From contig NZ_WKKI01000005.1 of assembly GCF_009674805.1 (NCBI RefSeq), forward strand, positions 62,001 to 126,000: DNA of 64,000 nt, read 5' to 3'. The position numbers and the translations under genes are program-made. This document shows positions 1 to 8,326 of this stretch, piece after piece. The first letter of the stretch is position 1. Every line of letters begins with the position of its first letter. Source of the DNA: Metabacillus lacus. GTDB lineage: Bacteria; Bacillota; Bacilli; Bacillales; Bacillaceae. Below the pieces are notes generated by a model that saw nothing but the letters and a program-made list of their open reading frames with translations, had not been told where the DNA came from and searched no databases.

Positions 1-1
1 A

Positions 2-166
2 GATTTTGATAAATTTAAAAAAGTACAGGAAGAACATAAGGCAAAGTATGTTAGCGGAAAATATGGTTCGCAAACTGGAGAGGCACTCAATCATAACCCT
101 GAAAATAATCAGAGCGAGCCGGAAGATTCTCCTGGAGCTGAAGGAAGAACCCTTAACTTGAAATAA
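2..166 (+). CDS. C-terminal tail of a hypothetical protein (partial)
   Basis: Only the last 54 codons of a rightward gene lie in the window; the start is to the left. The tail is very hydrophilic: Lys/Glu-rich at first, then rich in Asn, Pro, Glu and Gly, ending LNLK before TAA at 164-166. No domain or motif is recognisable, so no function is proposed. The composition suggests a disordered C-terminal extension. A possible terminator lies about 120 bases downstream. Confidence 0.5.
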   Translation, partial: DFDKFKKVQEEHKAKYVSGKYGSQTGEALNHNPENNQSEPEDSPGAEGRTLNLK

Positions 167-167
167 A

Positions 168-333
168 GAATGCAGCTCTGTTAGTAGCAAAGCCTTACAA
201 GTTCCCATATATAATCGTAAGAAGGTGCTAAGGAGCTGGGAGAAGATGCTTACTACTGCGGAGCTGCACTTGATCTTGTTTGTAGGGGGGTCCATCTTGA
301 AGGATCAGTACCTATATGACCCCCTCGTTTTTC
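168..333 (+). ncRNA. Possible structured RNA or structured 3' UTR
   Basis: This gap can fold into a long interrupted stem. GCAGCTC (172-178) pairs with GAGCTGC (261-267), AGTAG (183-187) with CTACT (253-257), and AAGC (190-193) with GCTT (248-251), in register and separated only by small internal loops. A GGGGGTC/GACCCCC hairpin and a T-run follow. No riboswitch class or known small RNA was recognised. It could be a free-standing RNA or the 3' UTR of the upstream gene. Confidence 0.3.
284..333 (+). terminator. Possible rho-independent terminator
   Basis: AGGGGGTC at about 284-292 pairs with GACCCCCT (318-325) across a loop of about 25 bases, followed by TCGTTTTT. The long loop makes it weaker than a canonical terminator. 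It would end the partial gene at the left edge, or the candidate RNA. Confidence 0.45.
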
Positions 334-380
334 AGTCTCTTTTCAAAAAGGTAATCAACTAGTGAGGCTCTCATTTCATT

Positions 381-410
381 CAAAAAGCCGCAGTTTCTAC
401 ACTGCGGCTT
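381..410 (-). terminator. Terminator of the tcyABC operon
   Basis: On the minus strand AAGCCGCAG, a short loop, CTGCGGCTT and a T-run lie just past the tcyC stop. This is a canonical intrinsic terminator. Confidence 0.85.
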
Positions 411-420
411 AAAAACAGGC

Positions 421-1158
421 TTATTCCCCAATCAGACGGAGAAACCGCCTGGTTCTTTCTTCTTTCGGATTTTTAAAAATATCCTCAGGTTTCCCTTTTT
501 CCACAATAGCACCATTGTCCATAAAAATAACCTCATCGGCAGCTTCCCGTGCAAAGCGCATTTCATGGGTCACAACCACCATTGTCATTCCTTCGGCAGC
601 CAAATCCTTCATCACTTTTAACACTTCGCCGACCAATTCAGGATCAAGGGCTGAGGTTGGCTCATCAAACAGCATCACCTTTGGTTCCATGGCAAGAGCT
701 CTTGCTATTCCAACACGCTGCTGCTGACCGCCTGATAACTGAAAAGGATATTCGTTCACTTTTTCCCCAAGTCCCACTTTTTGCAGAAGAACTTTTGCCT
801 TTCGCTGTGCTTCTTCCTTCCCCACGCCTTTCACAACAATCGGACCTTCTGTTACATTGTCTAATGCAGTTTTATGCGGAAACAAGTTGTAGCTTTGAAA
901 CACCATCCCGGTGAGACGGCGAAATTCACTGATTTGCTTTCCGGATACTTTTTCGGAAAGATCAATTGCAGTTGAATCCAGGGAAATTCTTCCCTCTGAA
1001 GGCAGCTCTAAAGCGTTCAAGCATCTGAGAAAAGTTGTTTTTCCAGAGCCGGAAGGCCCGATCACAACTACCACTTTTCCCTGCTCAATTTGCAGATCTA
1101 TCCCTTTGAGAACTTCCAGTTCTCCAAAATTCTTATGCAAGCCCTGAATTGATATCAT
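421..1158 (-). CDS. tcyC: L-cystine ABC transporter, ATP-binding protein
   Basis: This is the ATPase of a polar amino acid (PAAT-type) importer, energising cystine uptake at the inner face of the membrane. The 245-residue protein has Walker [10 protein letters not shown] near residue 34, the Q-loop region [11 protein letters not shown] near 87, signature [15 protein letters not shown] near 141, Walker [13 protein letters not shown] near 162 and the switch His in VVTHEM. The length is normal for the family. It is the last gene of a three-gene operon, 15 bases after the permease. Assignment to TcyC rather than another amino acid importer rests on the close resemblance of the neighbouring binding protein and permease to B. 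subtilis TcyA and TcyB, compared from memory. Confidence 0.85.
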   Translation of the reverse strand: MISIQGLHKNFGELEVLKGIDLQIEQGKVVVVIGPSGSGKTTFLRCLNALELPSEGRISLDSTAIDLSEKVSGKQISEFRRLTGMVFQSYNLFPHKTALDNVTEGPIVVKGVGKEEAQRKAKVLLQKVGLGEKVNEYPFQLSGGQQQRVGIARALAMEPKVMLFDEPTSALDPELVGEVLKVMKDLAAEGMTMVVVTHEMRFAREAADEVIFMDNGAIVEKGKPEDIFKNPKEERTRRFLRLIGE

Positions 1159-1173
1159 ATATGAAACTCCCTT

Positions 1174-1875
1174 TTACCTTGAGACATACCTGTCAAATTT
1201 TCCTTCCAGCCGCTGCTGAATCAGAGAAAGCAGAAAACAGATGACCCAGTATAACAGTGCGGCTTCAGTATATAGGAGCAGGAACTCATAAGTCCGTGCA
1301 GCAACTTGCTGGGCGACCCTGAACATTTCTGTTACCAGAATAAGCGAAGCCAGCGATGTATCTTTCACAAGGCTGATAAATGTATTGGATAATGGCGGTA
1401 CAGAAACACGGGCGGCCTGAGGAAGGATAATTCTCCGAAGCGCCTGAACATAATTCATACCCACAGAATAACCAGCTTCCCACTGCCCCTTTGGAATAGA
1501 AAGGATGGCTGCCCGTATCACTTCCGATGCGTAGGCGCCCACATTCAACGAAAAACCTATCACTGCGGCAGGAAAAGGATCAATACTGATATTAAGGGTG
1601 GGCAGCCCGTAAAATATAATAAACAGCTGAACAAGCAAAGGAGTACCTCGAATGATGGAAACATAAATTCTCGCGATCCACTGAAGAAAAGACATTTTTG
1701 AAATTCGGGCAAGTGCTGTCAGAACAGCCAGCGCCAGTCCCAAGACAAAGGAAATCAGTGTCAGAGGGATGGTATTATACAAAGCTCCCTTCACCATAGG
1801 GAGAAGGGAACTTTGTGCAATCTGGACAAGCCGGTCAAAACGCTCCGGGTCCATCATCAAATTATTCAGATACAT
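1174..1875 (-). CDS. tcyB: L-cystine ABC transporter, permease
   Basis: This membrane subunit of the cystine importer has 233 residues. It shows several hydrophobic segments and the family motif region around [21 protein letters not shown], the EAA-type loop that contacts the ATPase. The reading frame is open to 1917, but I place the start at the ATG at 1875. That gives MYLNNL, which matches the MFLNNL start of B. subtilis TcyB as I recall it, and overlaps the end of tcyA by 14 bases, implying translational coupling. The conserved [17 protein letters not shown] stretch is typical of PAAT permeases. Confidence 0.85.
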   Translation of the reverse strand: MYLNNLMMDPERFDRLVQIAQSSLLPMVKGALYNTIPLTLISFVLGLALAVLTALARISKMSFLQWIARIYVSIIRGTPLLVQLFIIFYGLPTLNISIDPFPAAVIGFSLNVGAYASEVIRAAILSIPKGQWEAGYSVGMNYVQALRRIILPQAARVSVPPLSNTFISLVKDTSLASLILVTEMFRVAQQVAARTYEFLLLYTEAALLYWVICFLLSLIQQRLEGKFDRYVSR

Positions 1876-2719
1876 CTTCGCCAAACCACTTTTCAGAAAT
1901 AGATGCGTACGTTCCATCTTCTTTCATTTCCGCTAGTGCCTTATTTACCTCTTCCACTAATTTTCCGCTTCCCTTACGGAACATAAGTCCAGATTCAGAA
2001 GCATCTTCACTTTCAGCAACAATTTGGATCGGAGCATTCGGCTTTTGATTTAAGTAATCCAGCACAGACAATTTATCATTGATTGTCGTATCAACGCGGC
2101 CCTGAACAAGCAATTCAATTGCCTGATTAAACCCTTCAACTCCAACCAGTTCTGCACCAAGCTCCTCTGCCATAGTTCCGTAGTTGCTTGTTAGTGACTG
2201 TGCAGACTGCTTGCCGTCAATATCTTCAAAATTTTGAATTTCAGTGTTGTCTTTGTTGGTCACCAGCACAGCAGCAGAGCTGATGTAAGCATCTGAAAAA
2301 TCATATTTTTCAATACGATCTTCACGAATACCAACCTGATTGGCAATCATATCAAAACGCTTGGAATCCAATCCTGCAAACATAGCATCCCACTGAGTTT
2401 CAGAAAACTCAGCCTCAACGCCTAAACGCTTTGCAACCTCTTTTGCAATCTCCACATCAAACCCTGTCAGCTTGCCGCTCTCATCATGAAATGTAAATGG
2501 AGGGTATGTCCCTTCTGTGCCGACACGCAGCACCCCGTCATTTTTCACCTGATTGTATAATGCCTCATCATTATTTCCTGCAGTATTCTCTTCCGAAGCA
2601 TTCTCTTCTGCAGTATTCTCCTGCTGATTCTCCTGCTCAGCACCATTGTTATTCGTGCCGCATGCTGCCAAAGCAAACATGAAAAAAGCGGTAAGAGCAA
2701 TGAGTAAGTACTTTTTCAT
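1862..2719 (-). CDS. tcyA: L-cystine ABC transporter, substrate-binding lipoprotein
   Basis: This is the extracellular, membrane-anchored cystine-binding protein. Translation starts at the ATG at 2719, directly after AGGAGGTTTTAAG; the open frame continues upstream but lacks a site there. Residues 1-19 are a lipoprotein signal ending in the lipobox LAAC. An Asn/Glu-rich linker follows, then a family 3 solute-binding domain with [32 protein letters not shown] and [11 protein letters not shown]. The end, [10 protein letters not shown], is nearly the same as in B. subtilis TcyA. It is the first gene of tcyABC and has its own promoter at 2766-2795. Confidence 0.88.
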   Translation of the reverse strand: MKKYLLIALTAFFMFALAACGTNNNGAEQENQQENTAEENASEENTAGNNDEALYNQVKNDGVLRVGTEGTYPPFTFHDESGKLTGFDVEIAKEVAKRLGVEAEFSETQWDAMFAGLDSKRFDMIANQVGIREDRIEKYDFSDAYISSAAVLVTNKDNTEIQNFEDIDGKQSAQSLTSNYGTMAEELGAELVGVEGFNQAIELLVQGRVDTTINDKLSVLDYLNQKPNAPIQIVAESEDASESGLMFRKGSGKLVEEVNKALAEMKEDGTYASISEKWFGEDVSE

Positions 2720-2734
2720 CTTAAAACCTCCTGT

Positions 2735-2748
2735 ATTCCTATCGGAAT
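2735..2748 (-). promoter_or_regulatory. Dyad in the tcyA leader, possible CymR site
   Basis: ATTCC, four bases, GGAAT forms a dyad between the tcyA promoter and its ribosome binding site. Its position would let a repressor block transcription. Cystine uptake genes in Bacillales are commonly CymR-regulated, so CymR is the natural candidate, but that is inference. Confidence 0.35.
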
Positions 2749-2765
2749 TCATAATTACGTATTGA

Positions 2766-2795
2766 ATCATATAGCAACTGTCTCTTTATTGTCAA
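2766..2795 (-). promoter_or_regulatory. SigA-type promoter of tcyABC
   Basis: On the minus strand TTGACA (2795-2790), an 18-base spacer and TATGAT (2771-2766) lie upstream of the tcyA start. Confidence 0.6.
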
Positions 2796-3159
2796 TAAAA
2801 TGAAACTGCTGCTCTCCCTTTAATTTTTCCCTGACGAAGTCTTTTCAGTCAACTTCAACTGAATTACAGAAGAATCAGTTTGCAGGGTGAATTCTCATCT
2901 TGAATGAAGAAGCACAGAACGATGGATGAATACTGGAGATCAGGTATGCGTGGCGGCTTAATACCTTCACTTGGAATGTTGCTGGAACATTTTGAACAGG
3001 CGGAAAAGCTTGTCCATGGCTGACAAGCTTAAGTTTGCTGAGTTGGTATTTGGGAGGTGGTGGTAGTGATTTAGTGATTTTGAGATGTTAGGACAGAAAT
3101 AAGGGGGGTGTTATAGGATTATCTACTTTTTACCGAGATACTTTAAGCAGGGAGAGCGG
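2796..3159. other. Intergenic stretch with no supported gene
   Basis: No convincing gene is seen here. A 33-codon open frame at 2922-3023 (+) has no clear ribosome binding site and may be a relic. A perfect 9-bp inverted repeat, AAGCTTGTC/GACAAGCTT, lies at 3006-3030 without a T-run. Confidence 0.4.
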
Positions 3160-3530
3160 TTTGTTATGGTATCTTCGCCATAATAGAACAAAACCGGGGG
3201 ATTTGTTATAGTATCTTCAAGATAGTAGAACAAAACAGGGTGCTTTGTTATAGTATCCTCAACATAGTAGAACAAAACAGGGTGCTTTGTTATACGATCC
3301 TCGACTTTTTCCAACATACTATAACAAAAGTAAGCTCTTTGTTATAGTATCTTCAACTTAGTAGAACAAAACAGGGTGCTTTGTTATACGATCTTCGACT
3401 TTTTCCAACATACTATAACAAAAGCACGCTCTTTGTTATAGTATCTCCAACATAGTAGAACAAAACAGGGTGCTTTGTTATACGATCTTCAAACTTTTTC
3501 CCAACATACTTTAACGAAACACCACAACAA
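3160..3530. repeat. Hairpin repeat array A1 (about eight 42/52-bp units)
   Basis: About eight tandem units each start TTTGTTATAGTATCT (with variants) and end in the approximate inverse, TAGTAGAACAAAA or ACTATAACAAAA. Short units of 42 bp and long units of about 52 bp, the latter with an extra ACTTTTTCC in the loop, occur mixed, with a CAGGGTGC-type connector. The same family is at 60307-60668. Open frames running through it come from the repeat periodicity and are not genes. Confidence 0.85.
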
Positions 3531-3569
3531 GTTACACGCTTTCGCAATCCCCTTCGTATCCCGGCCATC

Positions 3570-3600
3570 AAAAAAACCAGGCCGCCTTATCAGCCTGGTT
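3570..3600 (-). terminator. Terminator of bmrCD
   Basis: On the minus strand AACCAGGC, a 10-base loop, GCCTGGTT and a run of seven Ts lie just past the bmrD stop. Confidence 0.85.
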
Positions 3601-3607
3601 TTCACTT

Positions 3608-5635
3608 TTACAATCCTGAAGCCGCTTTTTGCTGCTGCTTTCCTTGCTGCAGCTGATACATTTGATAGTATCTGCCCTTCAGCTTCATGAGTTGCTCATG
3701 GTTGCCTCTTTCAGCAATTTCTCCTTTATCGAGGACGAGGATTTGATCTGCATTTTTAATGGTGGATAAGCGGTGGGCAATGATAAATGTGGTTCTGCCC
3801 TTTTTTAGTACTTCGAGAGCTTCCTGGATAATGGATTCTGTTTCTGTATCAATGTTTGCGGTGGCTTCGTCAAGTATGAGAATGGCAGGGTTGAATGCCA
3901 GCGCCCTCGCAAAAGAGATCAGCTGCCTTTGTCCTGAGGACAGGGTGCTTCCTTTTTCAATGACAGGTTCATCAAATCCCTTAGGAAGATGCTGCAATAG
4001 CTTTTCAGCCCCTACATCCTTTAATGCCTTTTCTATGTCTTCCCTGGAGATGAACGGACTTTGCAGGCTGACATTGGTTGCTACAGTTCCCGTAAACAGA
4101 TACGGATCCTGCAGTACGATTCCCATGTGCTGACGGATCTCCTGTCTTGAAAGGCTGTAGATGTCTCTTCCATCAATGGTAATGCTTCCCCTTTGAATAT
4201 CATAAAATCTGAACAGTAAATTCATGATGGAACTTTTGCCGGAGCCCGTATGCCCGACCAAGGCGAGAGTCTCACCCTGTGCAGCCTGAAAAGAGATATT
4301 TTTCAATACATAATCAGGTTCTTTATAAGCAAAAGAAACATCCCTAAACTCCACATTCCCCTTATACCGCGGTACAATTTCCTCGACTACCTCGGTGCCT
4401 CTTTCGTTCAAAAGCGTAAATACCCTTTCAGAAGCTACCCTTGCCTGCTCAAGCTGGGCCATTTGGTTGACAATCCCGGAAATTGGCTGGAACAGGCGGT
4501 TCAGGTAGTCAACAAAGGCATAGAGAACACCCATGGATACAGCCGTGCCGGCTGTAAAGGATGCACCGCCAAAGTACCAGATCAGGGCCACGAAAGCCAC
4601 ATTTCTGATAAAGCCGACAAGATTGTGGGACATGAGCGAATTAAGGCTCAACAGTTTATTTTGATAAGTAAAATGCTGGTGATTCAATTCTTCAAATTCG
4701 CGTGTGGTTTCCTTTTGCCTGCGAAATGCCTGAATGATTGTCATGCCTTGAATCGACTCATTGATCATCGCATTGATATCGCTGATGAGTGAACGAATTT
4801 TATGGTTATAGCCGGACGCAAATTTGCGGTAAACGATCATCCAGACTGCCAGTATCGGCAGAATAATCATGCAGATCAGGGCCAGTTTCGGCTCCAGTAA
4901 AAACAGCGCTGTGTAAATACCTGTAATATAGATAGCGCTTGTAAAGAAGGTAGCGAGCACGGCGACATAAAGTTCCCTGATCGCCTCGGTGTCATTTGTG
5001 ATTCTGGCAACAACCTTTCCTGCCGGCAGATTATCAAAATAGGAGATCGGCAGTGTTTGAATATGCTGAAACACATCCATCCTCATTTTCTGAATAATCT
5101 TATTCGAAGTGACCTGCAGAAAATATCGCTGGCCGTAATGAAAAAAAGATGCAAAGACTAATAGACCAAAATACAGGAAGACCAGATTTCTCAAACCGCT
5201 GATCTCAGGTTCATAAAATGAAAACAATTCACTTCTATCCAGCTTCTGGGCCGGGTAAGCTGCTTCATTATTATTTCTGCTGATAAGGAGCTCATTTCCG
5301 CTGATGCTCCGCTCTCCATCAAATTCAATTGGCTGGGAAATGAAGTAATACTCGCGGCCTACTTGAAGGATACGTGATTCCGCTCCCATCTTCTCTCCCT
5401 CTTGAAATCTGTCGCTTCTCTTGAAGAACGTTCCATTGTAAGAAACTGAGTCACTGCCCGCTGTTGTTTCATGCCAGCTTCTTTCAATGCCAAGTATGTG
5501 GTCATCAATCATCTTTTTAGCAATAAATGGGCCGGTAAGTTCAGCAGCCACTGCGATTGTCAGCATCAACAGGGCGGCGATTAATGTTTTTTTGTAAATC
5601 ATCGCATATTGCAAAAGTCGTTTTCCCGTTGTCAT
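3608..5635 (-). CDS. bmrD: Heterodimeric multidrug ABC exporter subunit BmrD
   Basis: This is one half of a multidrug ABC exporter, a transmembrane domain fused to an ATPase (675 residues; B. subtilis BmrD is about 673). After the first membrane helix (about 17-37) there is an insert of roughly 100 polar residues before the next helix near 150, matching the extracellular domain known for BmrD. The ATPase has Walker A GHTGSGKSS, a Q-loop, signature LSSGQRQL and Walker B ILILDEATANID with the catalytic Glu present. So this subunit carries the intact Walker B, while BmrC has Asp there. Its ATG overlaps the bmrC stop by 4 bases (ATGA). Confidence 0.88.
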   Translation of the reverse strand: MTTGKRLLQYAMIYKKTLIAALLMLTIAVAAELTGPFIAKKMIDDHILGIERSWHETTAGSDSVSYNGTFFKRSDRFQEGEKMGAESRILQVGREYYFISQPIEFDGERSISGNELLISRNNNEAAYPAQKLDRSELFSFYEPEISGLRNLVFLYFGLLVFASFFHYGQRYFLQVTSNKIIQKMRMDVFQHIQTLPISYFDNLPAGKVVARITNDTEAIRELYVAVLATFFTSAIYITGIYTALFLLEPKLALICMIILPILAVWMIVYRKFASGYNHKIRSLISDINAMINESIQGMTIIQAFRRQKETTREFEELNHQHFTYQNKLLSLNSLMSHNLVGFIRNVAFVALIWYFGGASFTAGTAVSMGVLYAFVDYLNRLFQPISGIVNQMAQLEQARVASERVFTLLNERGTEVVEEIVPRYKGNVEFRDVSFAYKEPDYVLKNISFQAAQGETLALVGHTGSGKSSIMNLLFRFYDIQRGSITIDGRDIYSLSRQEIRQHMGIVLQDPYLFTGTVATNVSLQSPFISREDIEKALKDVGAEKLLQHLPKGFDEPVIEKGSTLSSGQRQLISFARALAFNPAILILDEATANIDTETESIIQEALEVLKKGRTTFIIAHRLSTIKNADQILVLDKGEIAERGNHEQLMKLKGRYYQMYQLQQGKQQQKAASGL

Positions 5636-7389
5636 GCGGAATCACCGCCTTCTTGTTTTGCCTCTATCTGCTGACGGTCATACTGCTCTTTATACCATCC
5701 ATCAGAGGCAATTAACGTTTCATGTGTTCCCTCTTCAATGACTGCTCCGTCATCCAGTACCAGAATCCAGTCAGCATGTTCCACTGCTGATAGTCGGTGT
5801 GTTGTAATAAAGGTCGTTTTATTTGAACGCTCTCTTCGTATGTTTTCAATAATAGCTGTTTCTGTTTTTGCATCCACAGCAGATAATGAATCATCCAGAA
5901 TAAGAATTTCAGGATCAATCAGCAATGCCCTCGCAATCGAAATCCGCTGCTTTTGTCCCCCAGAAAGAGCAACACCTTTTTCACCAACCAGCGTTTCAAG
6001 ACCATCGGGAAGATTTTCAAGATCTTTCCTGAAAAATGCGAGATCAATGGCTCTCTGCAGCTCATCATCGCTGCCGTCTTTTTTGCCAAAGAGAATATTT
6101 TCCCTGACTGTTCTGGAAAAAAGAATATGATCCTGCGGCACATAACCGATCCAGCTTTGCAGCGTCTCTAAAGGAATATGTTCAATGGGTGTACCTGAAA
6201 TCGTGATTTCTCCAGTACCAATAGGATATTGGCGTGCCAGCTGTTTAACAATTGTTGTTTTTCCGCTTCCTGTTTTGCCGACCAAGCCGACTGTTTCTCC
6301 TCTCTTCACCCCAAAGCTGACGTTCTTTAAATTTTCAACTTTTGAAGAAGGATAGGTGAAGCTGACAGAGCGAAACTCAATGGTATCCGCCTCTAAACTG
6401 CTATGCGGATTAGGATGATCCTGAACATCCGGGGTGTGGGAAAGTGTCTCGTTCACGCGATCAAGAGAGGCATTACCCCTTTGCATGATATTTATCAGCT
6501 CTCCGATTGCAAACATCGGCCAGATCATCATTCCGAGATACACATTAAAGGAAACAAGTTCCCCAAGAGTAATTTCATTTTGAAAGACCAGAAAGGCCCC
6601 GTAACCCAGGCCGATTAAATAGCTGAGTCCCACAAGCAGCTTCATCGTTGGTTCAAATAAAGCATCAATCTTGGCAACGCTGATGTTTTTATTATAAACA
6701 TCTGTTGCAGTATTTCTGAACCTTTCAATATCCGCCCGCTCCTGGACATAAGCCCGGATTACCCTCACACCTGCGACAGATTCCAGAACCTGATCATTTA
6801 AGTCTCCGAAAGAATCCTGTGCTTCGGTAAAACGCTTGTGTATCTTTTTTCCGTAAATGCTCATGGCAATTGCCATAATAGGCAGCGGTAAAACAGCTGC
6901 AAAAGTCAGCTTCCAGCTGATCAGAATACCCATTGTCAGGAGGATTGTCAGCATAAACATACTGGAATCCACCAAGGTGAGAATGCCAAATCCGGCTGTC
7001 AGGGAAATAGCCTTTAAGTCGTTTGTTGCCCTTGCCATTAAATCCCCGGTTCTGTTTTTCTCATAAAAGGTCGGTGTCATTTTCAAAAGATGACCCATAA
7101 ATTTGGTTCTTAGAATTTTTTCAATCAAATGGGCTCCGCCAAACAAATTGTACATCCAGTAGTAAGTCAAAGTATAAGTAAGAATACCAAGCCCGATAAA
7201 CAGAGCGATGTACTGCAGCAGAACCTCTGGTGTAAATGTGCCGGTCTGAATTTGGTCAATCGTCATACCAAGCAATTTGGGCGGAATAATTTCCAGAATA
7301 TTGACCAGCAGCAGCAGCACCACAGCAATTGTGTAACGCAGCCAGTTTTCCTCAAAAAACCAGCGAAGCTTTCCTAATACTGATAACAT
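5632..7389 (-). CDS. bmrC: Heterodimeric multidrug ABC exporter subunit BmrC
   Basis: This is the partner half of the BmrCD multidrug exporter. I place the start at the ATG at 7389 (MLSVLGK), nine bases after GAGGAG. This gives 585 residues, the B. subtilis BmrC length; an ATG two codons upstream sits too close to that site. Six membrane helices occupy about residues 18-300. The ATPase has Walker A GKTGSGKTT near 371 and signature LSGGQ near 475. Walker B reads LILDDS, with Asp in place of the catalytic Glu, as expected for the degenerate site of a heterodimer. It is preceded by an attenuator at 7531-7561 and a leader peptide gene at 7638-7709. Confidence 0.88.
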   Translation of the reverse strand: MLSVLGKLRWFFEENWLRYTIAVVLLLLVNILEIIPPKLLGMTIDQIQTGTFTPEVLLQYIALFIGLGILTYTLTYYWMYNLFGGAHLIEKILRTKFMGHLLKMTPTFYEKNRTGDLMARATNDLKAISLTAGFGILTLVDSSMFMLTILLTMGILISWKLTFAAVLPLPIMAIAMSIYGKKIHKRFTEAQDSFGDLNDQVLESVAGVRVIRAYVQERADIERFRNTATDVYNKNISVAKIDALFEPTMKLLVGLSYLIGLGYGAFLVFQNEITLGELVSFNVYLGMMIWPMFAIGELINIMQRGNASLDRVNETLSHTPDVQDHPNPHSSLEADTIEFRSVSFTYPSSKVENLKNVSFGVKRGETVGLVGKTGSGKTTIVKQLARQYPIGTGEITISGTPIEHIPLETLQSWIGYVPQDHILFSRTVRENILFGKKDGSDDELQRAIDLAFFRKDLENLPDGLETLVGEKGVALSGGQKQRISIARALLIDPEILILDDSLSAVDAKTETAIIENIRRERSNKTTFITTHRLSAVEHADWILVLDDGAVIEEGTHETLIASDGWYKEQYDRQQIEAKQEGGDSA

Positions 7390-7424
7390 AAGCATTTTCT
7401 CCTCTATGTGTTTATTTCTCGTTA

Positions 7425-7481
7425 CTAGCCGCTTTCAAGCTCCTGGAGCCTGTTTGCTTGTTTGCCTTCTGTATTCCACAT
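7425..7481 (-). CDS. Possible 18-residue peptide between attenuator and bmrC
   Basis: A strong site, GAAGGAGG, lies 9 bases before an ATG opening MWNTEGKQANRLQELESG and a TAG stop, all between the attenuator and bmrC. It has no recognisable function. It could be a second leader peptide, or could load ribosomes ahead of bmrC. Only the ribosome binding site supports it. Confidence 0.35.
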   Translation of the reverse strand: MWNTEGKQANRLQELESG

Positions 7482-7530
7482 AATGTTGTTCCTCCTTCAT
7501 TTTTGTCAGGCTGATCAGCCTGCTGGAATA

Positions 7531-7561
7531 TAAAAAGGCACACCGCTATAGCGATATGCCT
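7531..7561 (-). terminator. Attenuator terminator ahead of bmrC
   Basis: On the minus strand AGGCA, TAT, CGC, TATA, GCG, GTG and TGCCT fold into a hairpin followed directly by five Ts. It lies between the leader peptide gene and bmrC, where it would stop transcription early. An overlapping alternative hairpin at 7574-7605 uses the same AGGCATA-type sequence, as expected for attenuation. Confidence 0.75.
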
Positions 7562-7573
7562 AATTAACAGCAA

Positions 7574-7605
7574 TAGGCATAGATAACGTAAGCTACCTAT
7601 GCCTA
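7574..7605 (-). promoter_or_regulatory. Competing hairpin of the bmr leader (anti-terminator region)
   Basis: TAGGCATAG (7574-7582) pairs with CTATGCCTA (7597-7605). The AGGCATA element recurs in the adjacent terminator, so alternative pairings are possible. Ribosome stalling on the leader peptide could choose between them, as reported for B. subtilis bmrB-bmrCD. Confidence 0.5.
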
Positions 7606-7637
7606 ATAAAAGAGCCTTCTGCATTCAGAAGAGTATT

Positions 7638-7709
7638 TTATTTGGAAAAAGGAGGCGTTACGTATGTTTTGAAGTTTGCTCTTGCTACAACGTTTCTTCT
7701 CTTCTTCAT
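7638..7709 (-). CDS. bmrB: BmrB-like leader peptide (23 residues)
   Basis: A strong ribosome binding site, AAGGAGGCGAGTGTG, precedes the ATG at 7709. The peptide begins MKKRRNVVARANFKTY and ends with TAA at 7638-7640, 33 bases ahead of the competing hairpins. Its place between the promoter and the terminator of the exporter operon matches BmrB, whose translation controls read-through when ribosomes stall on antibiotic. The peptide is shorter than B. subtilis BmrB as I recall it, so equivalence rests on position rather than sequence. Confidence 0.6.
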   Translation of the reverse strand: MKKRRNVVARANFKTYVTPPFSK

Positions 7710-7749
7710 CACACTCGCCTCCTTCTGTCTTCGTTTAGATTCCTGTAAA

Positions 7750-7778
7750 GGTTAACATTTTTTCCAATCTGCTGTCAA
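7750..7778 (-). promoter_or_regulatory. Likely promoter of the bmr leader operon
   Basis: On the minus strand TTGACA (7778-7773), a 17-base spacer and a poor -10 TTAACC (7755-7750) lie upstream of the leader peptide gene. Confidence 0.45.
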
Positions 7779-7812
7779 TTGGAAATTTGGAAAATAGTGA
7801 AAATTCCCACTT

Positions 7813-8139
7813 TCAGGAATTCTCCTGCTCAACAGTCACAGCCGTTCCATAGGCAATGATTTCAGAGGCATTCTGCATAACCGCAGAGGTCTCAAGCCTG
7901 ACTTGCACAATTGCGTTTGCACCTTTTGCTTCAGCATCTTCAACCATTCTGCCGATGGCCTTTTGCCTTGCCTCATTCATCATATCCGTGTACTCGCGGA
8001 TCTCTCCGCCGACGATTGTTTTTAACCCCGCCATAATATCTCTCCCAATATTTTTGGACTGTACTGTGCTTCCTTTTACAAACCCCTTAAGCTCCCTAAT
8101 TTCTTTTCCTGGTACAAAATCAGTAGTCACGATAATCAT
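7813..8139 (-). CDS. UPF0145/YbjQ-like protein
   Basis: This 108-residue protein of the YbjQ (UPF0145, 'putative heavy-metal-binding') family shows the family pattern: a starting MIIVTTDFVPGKEI strand, FVKGSTVQSKNIGRDIMAG, the GGEIREYTDMM turn, and a helix ending in KGANAIVQVRLET. The family forms small oligomers, and its biochemical role is unknown. The start is the ATG at 8139, nine bases after AAGGAGG; the ATG nine bases upstream abuts the site. It overlaps the end of the upstream small membrane protein gene by 20 bases, so the two are probably co-translated. Confidence 0.8.
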   Translation of the reverse strand: MIIVTTDFVPGKEIRELKGFVKGSTVQSKNIGRDIMAGLKTIVGGEIREYTDMMNEARQKAIGRMVEDAEAKGANAIVQVRLETSAVMQNASEIIAYGTAVTVEQENS

Positions 8140-8326
8140 TATTATCATCCTCCTTTTTTTCCTGCATCCGCTGCTTAATAAAAACAACCAGCAGAGCGAA
8201 CAGTAATACACCATAAGCAATAAAGAAAGCAATGCTCAGTGGAATATAAATGAACAAAAAAATAATTCCAAGCACTTGGGCTGAAGCAGCTGCTAAAAAG
8301 AGCGGCAGTTTTACTTTTTCAAGCAT
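8120..8326 (-). CDS. Small two-helix membrane protein
   Basis: This 68-residue hypothetical protein has two predicted membrane helices (about 6-28 and 31-50) and a charged C-terminus rich in Lys, Glu and Asp. AGGTGG precedes the ATG at 8326. It overlaps the UPF0145 gene downstream, so the pair probably forms an operon. YbjQ-like genes are often beside small membrane protein genes, but no function can be assigned from sequence. Confidence 0.65.
   Translation of the reverse strand: MLEKVKLPLFLAAASAQVLGIIFLFIYIPLSIAFFIAYGVLLFALLVVFIKQRMQEKKEDDNNDYRDY

Noticed and set aside
168-333. 6S RNA, tmRNA or RNase P RNA identity for the candidate structured region
   Set aside because: None of the conserved sequence motifs of these RNAs was seen.
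2922-3023. 33-codon rightward frame
   Set aside because: No clear ribosome binding site and no recognisable protein; kept only as a possible relic.
3123-3317. 64-codon leftward frame with repeated VLFYYLEDTIT-like residues, and a similar 76-codon rightward frame at 60454-60684
   Set aside because: Both are translations of the hairpin repeat arrays; there is no ribosome binding site and the protein repeats simply mirror the DNA units.
3160-3530. CRISPR array
   Set aside because: The intervals are part of the hairpin and similar between units, not unique spacers, and no cas genes are present in the window.
7412-7624. 70-codon leftward frame as an alternative BmrB
   Set aside because: It runs through both regulatory hairpins and has no ribosome binding site at its start; the 23-codon frame upstream has a strong one.
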